The position numbers and the translations under genes were made by a program. Shown one piece after another: positions 8,569 to 17,309 of a stretch of DNA of 64,000 nucleotides. The notes under the pieces were generated by a model. It did no database searches and had not been told where the DNA came from. It saw nothing but the letters and a program-made list of their open reading frames with translations. Positions within the stretch are counted from its first letter, which is position 1, and each line of letters starts with the position of its first letter. The stretch is from Azospirillum sp051124815 (GTDB lineage Bacteria > Pseudomonadota > Alphaproteobacteria > Azospirillales > Azospirillaceae): positions 186,001 through 250,000 of the forward strand of contig NZ_CP118486.1 of the NCBI RefSeq assembly GCF_051124815.1, in the 5' to 3' direction.

Positions 8569-10194
8569 TCAATCCTCTCGTGCCGGAACGGCCGTCGATG
8601 GTCCGGCGGTGGCCGTTGCCGAGGGTATGGTGAACTCGAACACCGCCCCACCGTCCGCGTGGTTGTGCGCGGTCAGCGTGCCGCCGTAGGATTCGACGGT
8701 GGACCGGCAGATCGACAGCCCCATGCCCATGCCGTCCGGACGGGTGGTGAAGAAGGGGTCGAACAGGCGGGCGCGGCTGGCCTCGTCGATGCCCCGGCCG
8801 CGGTCGCGGACCGCCACCCTCACCTCGGCGCCGTCTCCGGCCCGTTCGACGGTGACGGTCAGTTCGCGGCGCGGGGCTCCCGCCTCCGCCATGGCGTGCA
8901 GGCCATTGGTGACAAGGTTGATCAGCACCTGCTGCAGGCCGACCCGGCTGCCCCGCACCGGCGGCACGTCGGGCGCAAAGCCGGTGACCAGCACCGCCGC
9001 GGCGGCCGACAACTCGCGCTCCAGCAGCAGCGCCACCTCCTCCACCAGTTGGCGCAGGTCGATGGTCTCGTCGCAGCGGGTGTCCCGAACCAGCATGCCG
9101 CGGGTGCGCTGCACGATGTCGGCGGCGCGCTTGCCGTCGCGGACGATGCGATCCACCGCCTTGGCGGCGGTCTCGATGTCCGGCGGGTCGCGGCGCAGCC
9201 AGCGCAGGCAGGCCTGCGCGTTCAGCACGATGGCGCCCAGCGGCTGGTTCAGCTCGTGGGCGATGGAGGCCGACAGGGCGCCGAGCGTGGCGGCGCGCGC
9301 GGCACGGGCGAGTTCCGCCTGCGCTGCCAGCAGCGCCTCCTGCGTGCGTTCGCGCTGGGTGATGTCGACGACGCCGGCCACGACCCGGTCGAAGCCGACG
9401 CCGTCGTCCGGAAAGCTGATGCCCAGCAGCACCGTCAGCGTGCGCCCGTCGGCGGCGATCAGCTGCGCCCGTCCCTCGTACCGGTCGCGCCCATCCCAAA
9501 GCGCCTGAAGTATCTGCGGCAAGGCCGGATCCTCGGCGGGAAGGAAGCGTCCGAGCGGCCCCAGCACCTCCGCCCGGCCTGCGGCGCCCAGCAGTTCCAG
9601 GGTGGCGTCGTTGACGTTGGTGGTAACGACCGACGCCCCCATCGCCCGCGCCCAGCCGGGATTGGCCTGCGCATGGGCGGCGATGTCCCTCACCCCGTCC
9701 GCCCGCAGCGCGTCGAGCGCAGCCGTCACGGCGGTGAAGTCCTGCTCCCACAGCGAAATGCGCGCCTGCTCGAACATGCCGCGATAGCGCCGTTCGCTGC
9801 GCGCCAGTGCGGTGTTGGCCCGGACCAGCAATGCCCGCGAGTCATGGTCCCGCACCAGCAGCGCGCCGGTGATCAGGATGGCCGCCAGCGAGACGCCGCA
9901 GCGCAGCACCGCCGACAGGTCCATGTCGTGCCAGTGCGACAAGAAGAAGGACAGCACCGCCAGCAGCCCGCAGCCGGTCGCCACCCGCAGGATGCCGCGC
10001 CGGGACAGCGCGGTGGCCGCCAGGAGAAGAACCAGGACATACAGAACCGCGATGGCGCTTTCGATGTCGGTGAAGGTGTCGATGACGAACACGGTCAGCG
10101 CCAGCGGAATCGCCAGCACGCCGAGCCGGCGCTCGGTCGCCCGGCCCGCCGCCTGCGAACTGCTCCACTCCGCGCCCGCCCAATCCGCGCCCAT
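8569..10194 (-). CDS. membrane-anchored PAS histidine kinase, partner of the FixJ-like regulator
   Basis: 541 residues from the ATG at 10194, chosen because GGAG precedes it and because the longer frame (to 10407) would run into the start of the divergent gene. The first 115 residues hold about four membrane helices with very short loops (for example IAVLYVLVLLLAATALS). A PAS/PAC region follows (about 155-280, ending VAGVVDITQRERTQEALLAAQ). The H-box is LSASIAHELNQPLGAI and the HATPase motifs are NLVTNGLHAM, DRGRGID and GMGLSI, which places it with the NtrB/DctB/FixL-like HPK4 class. No heme-binding FixL motif was recognised. Co-transcribed with the FixJ-like gene 5 bases downstream; the ligand is unknown. 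Confidence 0.88.
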   Translation of the reverse strand: MGADWAGAEWSSSQAAGRATERRLGVLAIPLALTVFVIDTFTDIESAIAVLYVLVLLLAATALSRRGILRVATGCGLLAVLSFFLSHWHDMDLSAVLRCGVSLAAILITGALLVRDHDSRALLVRANTALARSERRYRGMFEQARISLWEQDFTAVTAALDALRADGVRDIAAHAQANPGWARAMGASVVTTNVNDATLELLGAAGRAEVLGPLGRFLPAEDPALPQILQALWDGRDRYEGRAQLIAADGRTLTVLLGISFPDDGVGFDRVVAGVVDITQRERTQEALLAAQAELARAARAATLGALSASIAHELNQPLGAIVLNAQACLRWLRRDPPDIETAAKAVDRIVRDGKRAADIVQRTRGMLVRDTRCDETIDLRQLVEEVALLLERELSAAAAVLVTGFAPDVPPVRGSRVGLQQVLINLVTNGLHAMAEAGAPRRELTVTVERAGDGAEVRVAVRDRGRGIDEASRARLFDPFFTTRPDGMGMGLSICRSTVESYGGTLTAHNHADGGAVFEFTIPSATATAGPSTAVPARED

Positions 10195-10387
10195 GCGCCC
10201 GTCTCCACCCTCGCGGTGTGTCGTTCCGATTGCCGCAGCTTGCCTGCCGATGGCTTCCGCTTCTTGAACGATCTGGACGCGGCGGCGCCAGTCATACCTT
10301 GGGTTGGTTGAGAAGGCCGCCGCCCCGGCGCTACCATCCTTCCCCACGCCTTTCCCAAACGAACGCATCAGGCCGCAGGAGCCCGCC

Positions 10388-11758
10388 ATGGTCGACGCCA
10401 TCATCATCGGAGCCGGTCAGGCCGGACCGCCGCTCGCCGAACGCCTCACCGCCGCCGGCATGAGCGTGGCCGTGGTCGAGCGCAAGCTGTTCGGCGGCAC
10501 CTGCGTCAACACCGGCTGCACCCCGACCAAGACGCTGATCGCCAGCGCCCGCGTGGCGCGGATGGCCCAGCGCGCCGCCGAGTACGGCGTGATGCTGGAC
10601 GGCCCGGTGCGTATCGACATGGCGCGGGTCAAGGCGCGCAAGGACGAGGTCTCCGGCCGCTCGCGCCAAAATGTCGAACGCTGGCTGCGCGGCATGCCCA
10701 ACTGCCGGGTGCTGCAAGGCCATGCCCGCTTCGAATCGGCCAACAGCGTGCGCGTCGGCGACAAGCTGCTGACTGCGGAGCGCATCTTCCTCAATGTCGG
10801 CGCCCGTGCCGCGGTGCCGGACATGCCCGGCGTCCACGACGTAAAAATCCTCACCAGCGGCACCATCCTCGACCTCGACCATGTCCCGCGGCATCTGGTG
10901 GTGGTCGGCGGCAGCTACATCGGCCTGGAATTCGCCCAGATGTACCGCCGGTTCGGCGCCGAGGTCACGGTGGTGGAGAAGGGGGAGCGGCTGATCGCCC
11001 GCGAGGACCCCGACGTCTCCGACGCCATCCGGGACCTGCTGGAGAGGGAGGGAATCACCGTCCGCCTGTCGGCCGACTGCATCCGCTTCGCTCCTCACGC
11101 CGACGGCATCGAGGTCGGGGTGAACTGCGCCTCCGGCACCCCGTCGGTGGTGGGAAGCCATGTGCTGCTGGCGGTCGGACGCACGCCCAACACCGGCGAC
11201 CTCGGGCTCGACCGCGCCGGGGTGGCGACGGATTCACGCGGCTACGTCACGGTGGACGACCGGCTGCGCACCAACGTGCCGGGCATCTGGGCGATGGGCG
11301 ACTGCAACGGGCGCGGCGCCTTCACCCACACCGCCTACAATGATTTCGAGATCGTCGCCGCCAACCTGCTGGACGACGACCCGCGCAGCGTCGACGACCG
11401 CATCCAGGCCTATGCGCTCTACACCGACCCGCCGCTCGCCCGCGTCGGCATGACCGACGAGGCGGTCCGCCGTTCCGGCCGGCGGGCGCTGGTCGGCCAG
11501 CGGGCGATGACCCGCGTCGGCCGCGCGGTCGAGAAGGGCGAGGCCGACGGCTTCATGCGGATCGTCGTCGATGCCGACAGCCGGGAGATCCTCGGCGCCG
11601 CCATCCTCGGCCCCGGCGGCGACGAGGCGATCCACGGGGTGCTCGACATGATGTACGCCAAGGCGCCCTACCCCACCCTGCAGCGCGCGGTCCACATCCA
11701 CCCCACCGTCGCCGAACTGCTGCCGACCCTGCTGGGCGAACTGAAACCGCTGGAGTGA
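10388..11758 (+). CDS. FAD-dependent pyridine nucleotide-disulfide oxidoreductase (MerA/Lpd-like)
   Basis: 456 residues, the usual length for class I flavoprotein disulfide reductases. The N-terminal FAD site reads IIIGAGQAGPPLAE, followed by the redox-active pair in GGTCVNTGCTPTK (two Cys four residues apart). An NAD(P)H Rossmann motif (VVVGGSYIGLEFAQ) lies near 170-185, the second FAD motif GIWAMGDCNG near 300, and the dimerisation domain ends with the catalytic His-x4-Glu-like HIHPTVAELLP. There is no N-terminal heavy-metal domain and no mer gene beside it, so mercury reduction is unlikely; RclA-like or general oxidoreductase activity is more probable. An AGGAG site precedes the ATG. Divergent from the sensor kinase. 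Confidence 0.88.
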   Translation: MVDAIIIGAGQAGPPLAERLTAAGMSVAVVERKLFGGTCVNTGCTPTKTLIASARVARMAQRAAEYGVMLDGPVRIDMARVKARKDEVSGRSRQNVERWLRGMPNCRVLQGHARFESANSVRVGDKLLTAERIFLNVGARAAVPDMPGVHDVKILTSGTILDLDHVPRHLVVVGGSYIGLEFAQMYRRFGAEVTVVEKGERLIAREDPDVSDAIRDLLEREGITVRLSADCIRFAPHADGIEVGVNCASGTPSVVGSHVLLAVGRTPNTGDLGLDRAGVATDSRGYVTVDDRLRTNVPGIWAMGDCNGRGAFTHTAYNDFEIVAANLLDDDPRSVDDRIQAYALYTDPPLARVGMTDEAVRRSGRRALVGQRAMTRVGRAVEKGEADGFMRIVVDADSREILGAAILGPGGDEAIHGVLDMMYAKAPYPTLQRAVHIHPTVAELLPTLLGELKPLE

Positions 11759-11826
11759 CGGCGGTCGCGAAATGAGCCGCCGCGCCGGCGCAGGGCTGGG
11801 CGGCGTTTGCGGCGCAACGGAAATTC

Positions 11827-11874
11827 TTGACCGCGGAACCGACGGGTCTATGTTTTGGATCAAGTGATCTAAAA
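11827..11874 (+). promoter_or_regulatory. promoter with overlapping TetR-type operator
   Basis: A -35-like TTGACC (11827-11832) and a -10-like TATGTT (11849-11854) are spaced by 16 bases. Overlapping the -10 is an inverted repeat TTTTGGATCA-AG-TGATCTAAAA (11853-11874) with one mismatch between the 10-base arms. It lies 22 bases before the TetR start codon, an arrangement expected for autorepression. Confidence 0.6.
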
Positions 11875-11896
11875 TATGGATCGGGAGGCGGATGCG

Positions 11897-12499
11897 ATGG
11901 CTCGGCCGCGGAAGTTCGATGAGACTGCGGTGCTGGACGCGGCGATGGACCGCTTCTGGACCCAGGGCTACGAGGCGACCTCCACCCGCGAGCTGGCGGA
12001 GAGCATGCGGATGACGCTCGCCAGCATCCACAATGCCTTCGGCGACAAGCGGGCGCTGTTCCGTCGCTCGCTGGAGCATTACCTGGACGGCTCCCTGCGC
12101 GCCCGCATCGCCCGTCATGAGGCCTCCCCCTCCCCGGCCGCCGCCATCGCCGGCTTCATTCGCGAGAGCATCGAACGCTCGCTCGGCGACGGCTGCGGGC
12201 GCGGTTGCCTGCTGGTCAACTCCGCGCTGGAGGTCACCGCGGCCGATCCGGACCTGCGCGACTTCCTGAACGCCGAACTGACGACCATCGAGGATTTCTT
12301 CCGCCGCTCCATCGTCAAGGGACGGCAGAACGGCGAGATCCCTCCCGGCATCGATGCCGGCGACGCGGCCCGCCTGCTGTTCTCTTGCATCCTGGGCATC
12401 CGTGTCCTCGCCCGCGTCCGTCCCGAACGCAGCCTGCTGGAAGGCGCCGCCCGCGCTGCCCTGGCGAGCCTGGGGCTGCCGCCGATGCCGGAGCCCTGA
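11897..12499 (+). CDS. TetR/AcrR-family transcriptional regulator
   Basis: 200 residues from the ATG at 11897 (GGGAGG upstream); an upstream ATG at 11876 overlaps the operator edge and is less likely. The N-terminal helix-turn-helix is typical: FDETAVLDAAMDRFWTQGYE, then TSTRELAESMRMTLASIHNAFGDKRALF. The C-terminal ligand domain contains the GCLLVNSALE segment common in one TetR subgroup that often controls transporters or reductases. It binds DNA as a dimer and releases it when a ligand binds. The MFS gene starts 97 bases downstream on the same strand and is the likely target, together with the TetR gene itself. Confidence 0.92.
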   Translation: MARPRKFDETAVLDAAMDRFWTQGYEATSTRELAESMRMTLASIHNAFGDKRALFRRSLEHYLDGSLRARIARHEASPSPAAAIAGFIRESIERSLGDGCGRGCLLVNSALEVTAADPDLRDFLNAELTTIEDFFRRSIVKGRQNGEIPPGIDAGDAARLLFSCILGIRVLARVRPERSLLEGAARAALASLGLPPMPEP

Positions 12500-12596
12500 C
12501 CGCTTAATTCCCGACCACAACACGCCGTCATATTCCCAGCCATCCCGGCAACCGGGCGGGCCGCAGCCGCGGCGCCGTCGAAGGGGACGCACGACC

Positions 12597-13892
12597 ATGA
12601 GCACCACATCCGCAACCGCGGCGCAAAACCGCCCGGCCAACCGCCAGAAGGACCCGCTGAACGGCGCCGCCTGGATGGCGACGCTCGCCGGAATGGCGGG
12701 AAGCCTCGTCGCCATCGGGCTGGCACGCTTCGCCTACGCCCCGCTGGTCCCTTCGCTGATCGAGGCGCACTGGTTCTCCGCCGGCGATGCCGTGACGCTG
12801 GGTGCGGCGAATTTCGCCGGCTATCTGGCCGGCGCCCTGCTCGGCCGGCCGTTGGCCGGGCTGCTGCCCAACCGGGCGCTGCTGCGGCTGCTGATGCTGG
12901 CGACGTCGCTCGCCTTCATCGCCTGTGCCTACCCGCTCTCGCTCGGCTGGTTCTTCGCATGGCGCTTCGTTTCCGGCCTTGCCGGCGGCGCCATCATGGT
13001 CCTGGTCGCCACCAGCATCCTGCCCCACATCCCGGCGTCGCGGCGCGGCTTCGTCAGCGGCATGATCTTCCTGGGCATCGGCCTCGGGATCGCCGCGTCG
13101 GGCACCGCCGTGCCGGCATTGATGCGGCTGGGACTGCACGAGACATGGCTGGGGCTGGGCGGGCTGTCGCTGCTGCTGACGGCGCTGTCCTGGTTCGGCT
13201 GGCCACCGTCCGCCGCGCCGCAGGGCGTCGCCGCCCCGGCGGTGGAACATGCGCCGCGCCATGAAGGGGGTGTCCTGCGCTCGCTCTACGCGGAATATGC
13301 GCTGAATGCCCTGGGGCTGGTGCCGGTGATGCTGCTGCTGGTCGATTACGTCGCCCGTGGCCTGCACAATGGTGCCGAAGTCGGCGCCTATTACTGGGTC
13401 CTGTATGGCGTGGCCTCGGTGGCCGGCCCCGTCGCCGCCGGATCGCTGGCCGACCGGGTCGGCTATGCCGCGGCATACCGGATCGCCCTGCTGCTTCAGG
13501 CCGCGGCCGTCGCCACGCTGGCGCTCAGCGGCCATCCGCTGGTGGTCGGGGCCGCGACGGTGGTGATCGGCGCCCTGACGCCGGGCATCGTCCCCCTGGT
13601 GCTGGGCCGCATCCACGAGCTGCTGCCGCACAGCCAGACCGAGCAACGCGCGGCCTGGAGCCGGGCCACCACCGCTTTTGCCCTGTTCCAGGCGCTGGGC
13701 GGCTACGGCTACTCCTATCTCTTCACCCACAGCGGGCAGAGCTACGCCGCCGTCTTCCTGTGCGGCACCGTCGCCCTGGTGATCGCACTGGGTGCCGACA
13801 TCCTCGCCAACGCCCGCCGCCGCCGTAACGCTGGAAAGGATTTGGTTGGAAAGGATCAGGCAGGTAAGCCGGCGGCCGTCATCCGCTCCTGA
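12597..13892 (+). CDS. YbfB/YjiJ-family MFS transporter
   Basis: 431 residues with about twelve predicted membrane helices. The first helix carries GLARFAYAPLVPSLI, characteristic of the YbfB/YjiJ branch of the major facilitator superfamily, and the central loop (about 200-220) is polar and His/Arg-rich. These carriers sit in the inner membrane and export or import small molecules with proton coupling; no substrate is established for this branch. The start follows GGGGACG at a suitable distance. It lies downstream of a TetR gene on the same strand, which suggests inducible efflux. Its 3' end overlaps the convergent LysR gene by 37 bases. Confidence 0.88.
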   Translation: MSTTSATAAQNRPANRQKDPLNGAAWMATLAGMAGSLVAIGLARFAYAPLVPSLIEAHWFSAGDAVTLGAANFAGYLAGALLGRPLAGLLPNRALLRLLMLATSLAFIACAYPLSLGWFFAWRFVSGLAGGAIMVLVATSILPHIPASRRGFVSGMIFLGIGLGIAASGTAVPALMRLGLHETWLGLGGLSLLLTALSWFGWPPSAAPQGVAAPAVEHAPRHEGGVLRSLYAEYALNALGLVPVMLLLVDYVARGLHNGAEVGAYYWVLYGVASVAGPVAAGSLADRVGYAAAYRIALLLQAAAVATLALSGHPLVVGAATVVIGALTPGIVPLVLGRIHELLPHSQTEQRAAWSRATTAFALFQALGGYGYSYLFTHSGQSYAAVFLCGTVALVIALGADILANARRRRNAGKDLVGKDQAGKPAAVIRS

Positions 13893-14779
13893 AACACCGT
13901 CTGCAGCAGGGCCAGGAAGGCGCGCACCGCCGGGTTGGTGTGGCGGCTTTCCGGCCAAAGCGCCGTGATGTTGTTCCGCTCCACCGCGAAATCCGCCAGG
14001 ACAGGAATCAGGTCACCGCGCGCCACCAGCGGACCCTCGACGAAGGTGGCGGCCATGCCGATGCCGCCGCCGGCCGCCAGCGCGGCGACCAGCGCGTCGC
14101 TGACGTCGACGACGATGCCGGCCGGCGGCACGACCTCCACCAGCCGCTCGCCGATGCGGAAGGGCCAGCGCAGCGCCTGTCCGCTGCTCTGATAGCGCAG
14201 GAGGACGGTGTCATGCCCCGCCAGCTCGTCGGGGTGCATCGGCATTCCGCGTGCCGCCAGATAGTCCGGCGAGGCGAAGCAGCAGAGCCGGTGCGGCGCC
14301 AGCCGTCGCGACATCAGCCCGGAATCCGCCAGCTCGCCGATGCGCACGGCGACGTCGATCCTCTCCTCGACGATGTCGGCCATGCGGTCGTTCAGGCGCA
14401 GGTCGATTGTCACCTTGGGGTGGAGCCTGCGGAAGGCCGGCAATGCCGGCGCGATCACATGGACGCCGATCGGCAGCGGGGCCGCGACCCGCAGGGTTCC
14501 GGACGGCTCCGATCGCGCCGCCATCGCCGCCTGCTCGATCTCCTCCGCGTCGCGCAGCAGCCTCACCGCGCGTTCATGCAACTCGCGCCCCTCCGGCGTC
14601 AGCGCCAGCGAGCGCGTGGTGCGGGTGAACAGCGAGACCCCCAGCCGCTGCTCCAGCCGCTGCACGCTCTTGCTGACGGCGGAGGGCGAAATCGACAGCG
14701 ACCGCGCCGCGGCGGTGAAGCTTCCCAGCGATCCGGCCCGCGCGAATGCGATCAGCCCGGTCAGCCGTTCCAGGCCCAT
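13856..14779 (-). CDS. LysR-family transcriptional regulator
   Basis: 307 residues from the ATG at 14779, which has AAGGA five bases upstream; an ATG four codons earlier lacks a ribosome site. The winged helix-turn-helix covers about 1-62 (SLGSFTAAARSLSISPSAVSKSVQRLEQ), followed by the substrate-binding domain (GTLRVAAPLPIGVHVIAPAL ...). It is divergent from the quinone oxidoreductase-like gene with a 104-base gap, the standard arrangement in which LysR controls the neighbour and itself. The gap contains ATTGA-N20-TCAAT (14798-14827), a possible binding site. Confidence 0.92.
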   Translation of the reverse strand: MGLERLTGLIAFARAGSLGSFTAAARSLSISPSAVSKSVQRLEQRLGVSLFTRTTRSLALTPEGRELHERAVRLLRDAEEIEQAAMAARSEPSGTLRVAAPLPIGVHVIAPALPAFRRLHPKVTIDLRLNDRMADIVEERIDVAVRIGELADSGLMSRRLAPHRLCCFASPDYLAARGMPMHPDELAGHDTVLLRYQSSGQALRWPFRIGERLVEVVPPAGIVVDVSDALVAALAAGGGIGMAATFVEGPLVARGDLIPVLADFAVERNNITALWPESRHTNPAVRAFLALLQTVFQERMTAAGLPA

Positions 14780-14883
14780 TTGTTCCTTCATGGCATAATT
14801 GAACAGATATCCAGGCCGATTATCAATCCAGAACCGCCGATCATATGCTCGTCCAGGTCCGACCCTCTCCCAAGGAGACAGTG

Positions 14884-15900
14884 ATGAGCGAAATGATGAA
14901 AGCGGTGCGGCTCCACGCCTTCGGCGGCCCGGAGGTCCTGGTCTATGAAGACGCCCCGAAACCCCGGCCGAAAGCGGGCGAGGTCCTGGTCCGCGTCCAC
15001 GCGGTCGGCCTCAATCCTCCCGACTGGTATCTGCGCGACGGCTACCGCATGCTTCCGCCCGAATGGCGGCCGCGGGTGTCCTTCCCCATCATCCCAGGAA
15101 CCGACATTTCCGGCGTGGTCGAGGCGGTCGGCAACGACGTCAGGACAGTCGCCGTCGGCGACGAGGTCTATGCGATGGTCCGTTTTCCTGCCGGCCTCGC
15201 CGGCGACAGCCGGGCCTATGCCGAGTATGTCTCGGTCCCGGCATCCGAACTCGGGATCAAGCCGCCGGGCATCGACCATGTGCATGCCGCCGCGGCGCCG
15301 ATGTCTCTGCTGACCGCTTGGCAATTCCTGGTCGATCTCGGCCATGACGAACCGAATCCGCTGCAGCCGGACCAGCATCGGCCGGTGCCGCTCGCCGGCA
15401 GGACCGTGCTGGTGAACGGCGCCGGCGGTGGCGTCGGGCATCTGGCGCTGCAGATCGCGAAATGGAAGGGTGCGCACGTCATCGCCGTGGCCTCCGGCCG
15501 GCACGGGGCGCTGCTGCGCGACCTCGGTGCCGACGAGGTCATCGACTACACCAGGACGAGGCCGGAGGACGTGGTGCGCGGGGCCGATCTGGTCATCGAC
15601 GCGGTCGGCGGCCCGGCCACCCGCCGTTTCCTGCCGACGTTGAAGCGCGGTGGCGCCCTGTTCCCGATCTTCCCCTTGGGCTTCGACGCCGGCACGGAAG
15701 CGGCGGAGTTGGGCGTCACCGTGTCGGCCACGCAGGTCCGGTCGAACGGCGCCCAACTGACGGAAATCGGAAGGCTTCTCGACGCCGGCACCATCCGCGT
15801 GGTCATCGACAGCGTCTTCCCGCTGGCCGACGCGCGAAAGGCGCACGAGCGCGCCGCCGCTGGCCATGTCCAGGGCAAGATCGTCCTCACCGCCGCCTGA
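14884..15900 (+). CDS. NADP-dependent quinone oxidoreductase-like MDR protein
   Basis: 338 residues of the zinc-independent medium-chain dehydrogenase/reductase family (QOR type). The GroES-like N-terminal half is followed by the Rossmann motif NGAGGGVGHLALQIAKWKGA near residues 178-196 and the signature GADEVIDYTR. The cysteine ligands of zinc alcohol dehydrogenases are absent. Such enzymes reduce quinones or enones with NADPH in the cytoplasm. AAGGAG lies just before the ATG. It is divergent from the LysR gene, which probably activates it in response to a quinone or electrophile. A GTG three bases earlier could also serve as start. Confidence 0.9.
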   Translation: MSEMMKAVRLHAFGGPEVLVYEDAPKPRPKAGEVLVRVHAVGLNPPDWYLRDGYRMLPPEWRPRVSFPIIPGTDISGVVEAVGNDVRTVAVGDEVYAMVRFPAGLAGDSRAYAEYVSVPASELGIKPPGIDHVHAAAAPMSLLTAWQFLVDLGHDEPNPLQPDQHRPVPLAGRTVLVNGAGGGVGHLALQIAKWKGAHVIAVASGRHGALLRDLGADEVIDYTRTRPEDVVRGADLVIDAVGGPATRRFLPTLKRGGALFPIFPLGFDAGTEAAELGVTVSATQVRSNGAQLTEIGRLLDAGTIRVVIDSVFPLADARKAHERAAAGHVQGKIVLTAA

Positions 15901-15994
15901 CCGCGCGCACGGCAGCCAAGCCCAGGCCGGCCTTGCACCCCGCTTCCCATCCGGACCATCCTGGCTGCCGGCACCGGAACCAAGAGGAAGAATC

Positions 15995-16435
15995 GTGCAG
16001 CCGGAAATCATCGAGATTACCGAAGGAAATACCGCATCGGCGGTGCCGGCCCTGCAGGTGCTTTGGCCGAAATACGATGCGGTCGAGATGACCCGCATCA
16101 TCGACACCGTGCTGCGGCCGAACGGCTACCGCCTTGTCGGCATCGTCCCCGAACCGGGCGGCCCGGCCGCCTGCGTGCTGGGATTCCGCCTGCAATATTC
16201 CCTCTGGCTGGGCAAGTCCTTCTACATCGTCGACATGGCGACCCTGCCCGACCAGCGCGGCCGGGGCTATGCCTCGCTCACCCTCGACTGGGCGAAGGCC
16301 GAGGCGGAAAGGCTGGGCTGCGCGGCGCTGCACCTCGATTCCGGCGTCGGCCCGGAACGTAGCGACGCCCACCGCGTCTATATGGGCAAGCGCTATCGGA
16401 TCGGCTGCCACCACTTCGTCCACAAACTGGACTAG
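15995..16435 (+). CDS. GNAT-family N-acetyltransferase
   Basis: 146 residues from a GTG at 15995, chosen because AGAGGAAG precedes it and the preceding codons overlap the upstream gene and look non-coding. The acetyl-CoA pyrophosphate loop is visible as LPDQRGRGYASLTLDWAKAE (Q/R-x-x-G-x-G/A), preceded by the beta strand FYIVDMAT, and the end GKRYRIGCHHFVHKLD matches the usual final strand of GNAT domains. The acyl acceptor is unknown. It lies 94 bases after the oxidoreductase gene on the same strand and may be co-expressed. Confidence 0.82.
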   Translation: MQPEIIEITEGNTASAVPALQVLWPKYDAVEMTRIIDTVLRPNGYRLVGIVPEPGGPAACVLGFRLQYSLWLGKSFYIVDMATLPDQRGRGYASLTLDWAKAEAERLGCAALHLDSGVGPERSDAHRVYMGKRYRIGCHHFVHKLD

Positions 16436-17223
16436 CGCGCCCCCTCAGCCGCCGCGCGGTAGGGGGCGAACCAGCCCAGCCCCGCCAGCGTGGCGGCCCT
16501 CGGCCGGTATTCGCAGCCGACGAAGCCGTCATAGCCCAGCCGGTCCAGTTCCCCGAACAGGAAGGGCCAGTTCAGCTCCTCACCGTCCGGCTCGTTGCGC
16601 GACGGGACCGAGGCGATCTGGACATGGCCGGTCAGCGGCATCAGCCGGCGCAGCGCCATGGTCACGTCGCCATGCAGGATCTGCCGGTGGTAGAGGTCGA
16701 ACTGCAACCGGACATTGGGCAGCCCGGCCCTGGCGATCAGCCGCTCGGCAAGACCGAAATCGTTCAGGAAATAGCCCGGCATGTCGCGGCCGTTGATCGG
16801 CTCCAGCAATAGCTCGATCCCGCGCGCCGCCAGCGCCTCGCCCGCATAGGCCACCGCCCGCCGATACGAATCGAGCGCCGCCGGATCGGTCGGATCGGCC
16901 AGCCCGGCCATCATGTGCAGCCGCCGGCAACCCGTCGCCGCGGCATAGTCCAGCGCCTTGGCCACGCCGGCGCGGAATTCCCCGAACCGCTCCGGCAAGG
17001 CGGCCAGCCCGCGCTCCCCGGCCGCCCAGTCGCCCGGCGGCATGTTGAACAACGCCTGGGTCAGCCCGTTGCGTTCCAGCCGCCGGGCCACCTCGTCCGG
17101 CCCATGGTCGTAGGGGAACAGATATTCGACCGCCCGGAAACCGACATCGGCGGCGGCGTCGAAGCGGTCGAGGAACGGCCACTCCGTGAACATCATCGTC
17201 AGGTTGGCGGCAAAGGTCGGCAT
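16432..17223 (-). CDS. hyi: hydroxypyruvate isomerase-like TIM-barrel protein
   Basis: 263 residues, the length of Hyi/OtnI enzymes. The sequence starts PTFAANLTMMFTEWPFLDRF, the typical opening of this family, and has the xylose-isomerase-like TIM barrel metal ligands: Glu in LLLEPING, the segment LQFDLYHRQI (Asp and His), His/Gln around GHVQIAS, and a terminal GCEYRP with Glu. Hydroxypyruvate isomerase converts hydroxypyruvate to tartronate semialdehyde in glyoxylate metabolism; OtnI isomerises 2-oxotetronate. No tartronate semialdehyde reductase or glyoxylate carboligase gene is adjacent, so the substrate is open. The gene overlaps the convergent GNAT gene by 4 bases. Confidence 0.8.
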   Translation of the reverse strand: MPTFAANLTMMFTEWPFLDRFDAAADVGFRAVEYLFPYDHGPDEVARRLERNGLTQALFNMPPGDWAAGERGLAALPERFGEFRAGVAKALDYAAATGCRRLHMMAGLADPTDPAALDSYRRAVAYAGEALAARGIELLLEPINGRDMPGYFLNDFGLAERLIARAGLPNVRLQFDLYHRQILHGDVTMALRRLMPLTGHVQIASVPSRNEPDGEELNWPFLFGELDRLGYDGFVGCEYRPRAATLAGLGWFAPYRAAAEGAR

Positions 17224-17309
17224 GGCGCGGCTGGGCTCCCTCATGGCACGGGCGGCCCGAAACTGATAAGGGACGGCAGGCGAAACGAAAAGACCGGAGA
17301 GAACGGCCA

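Noticed and set aside
10195..10407. Longer N-terminus for the kinase gene, starting at 10407
   Set aside because: It would overlap the first codons of the divergent flavoprotein gene and gives no sensible domain; the ATG at 10194 has a ribosome site.
10388..11758. Mercuric reductase
   Set aside because: The redox motif fits, but there is no heavy-metal-binding domain, no terminal Cys pair and no other mer gene, so a general flavoprotein oxidoreductase is the safer call.
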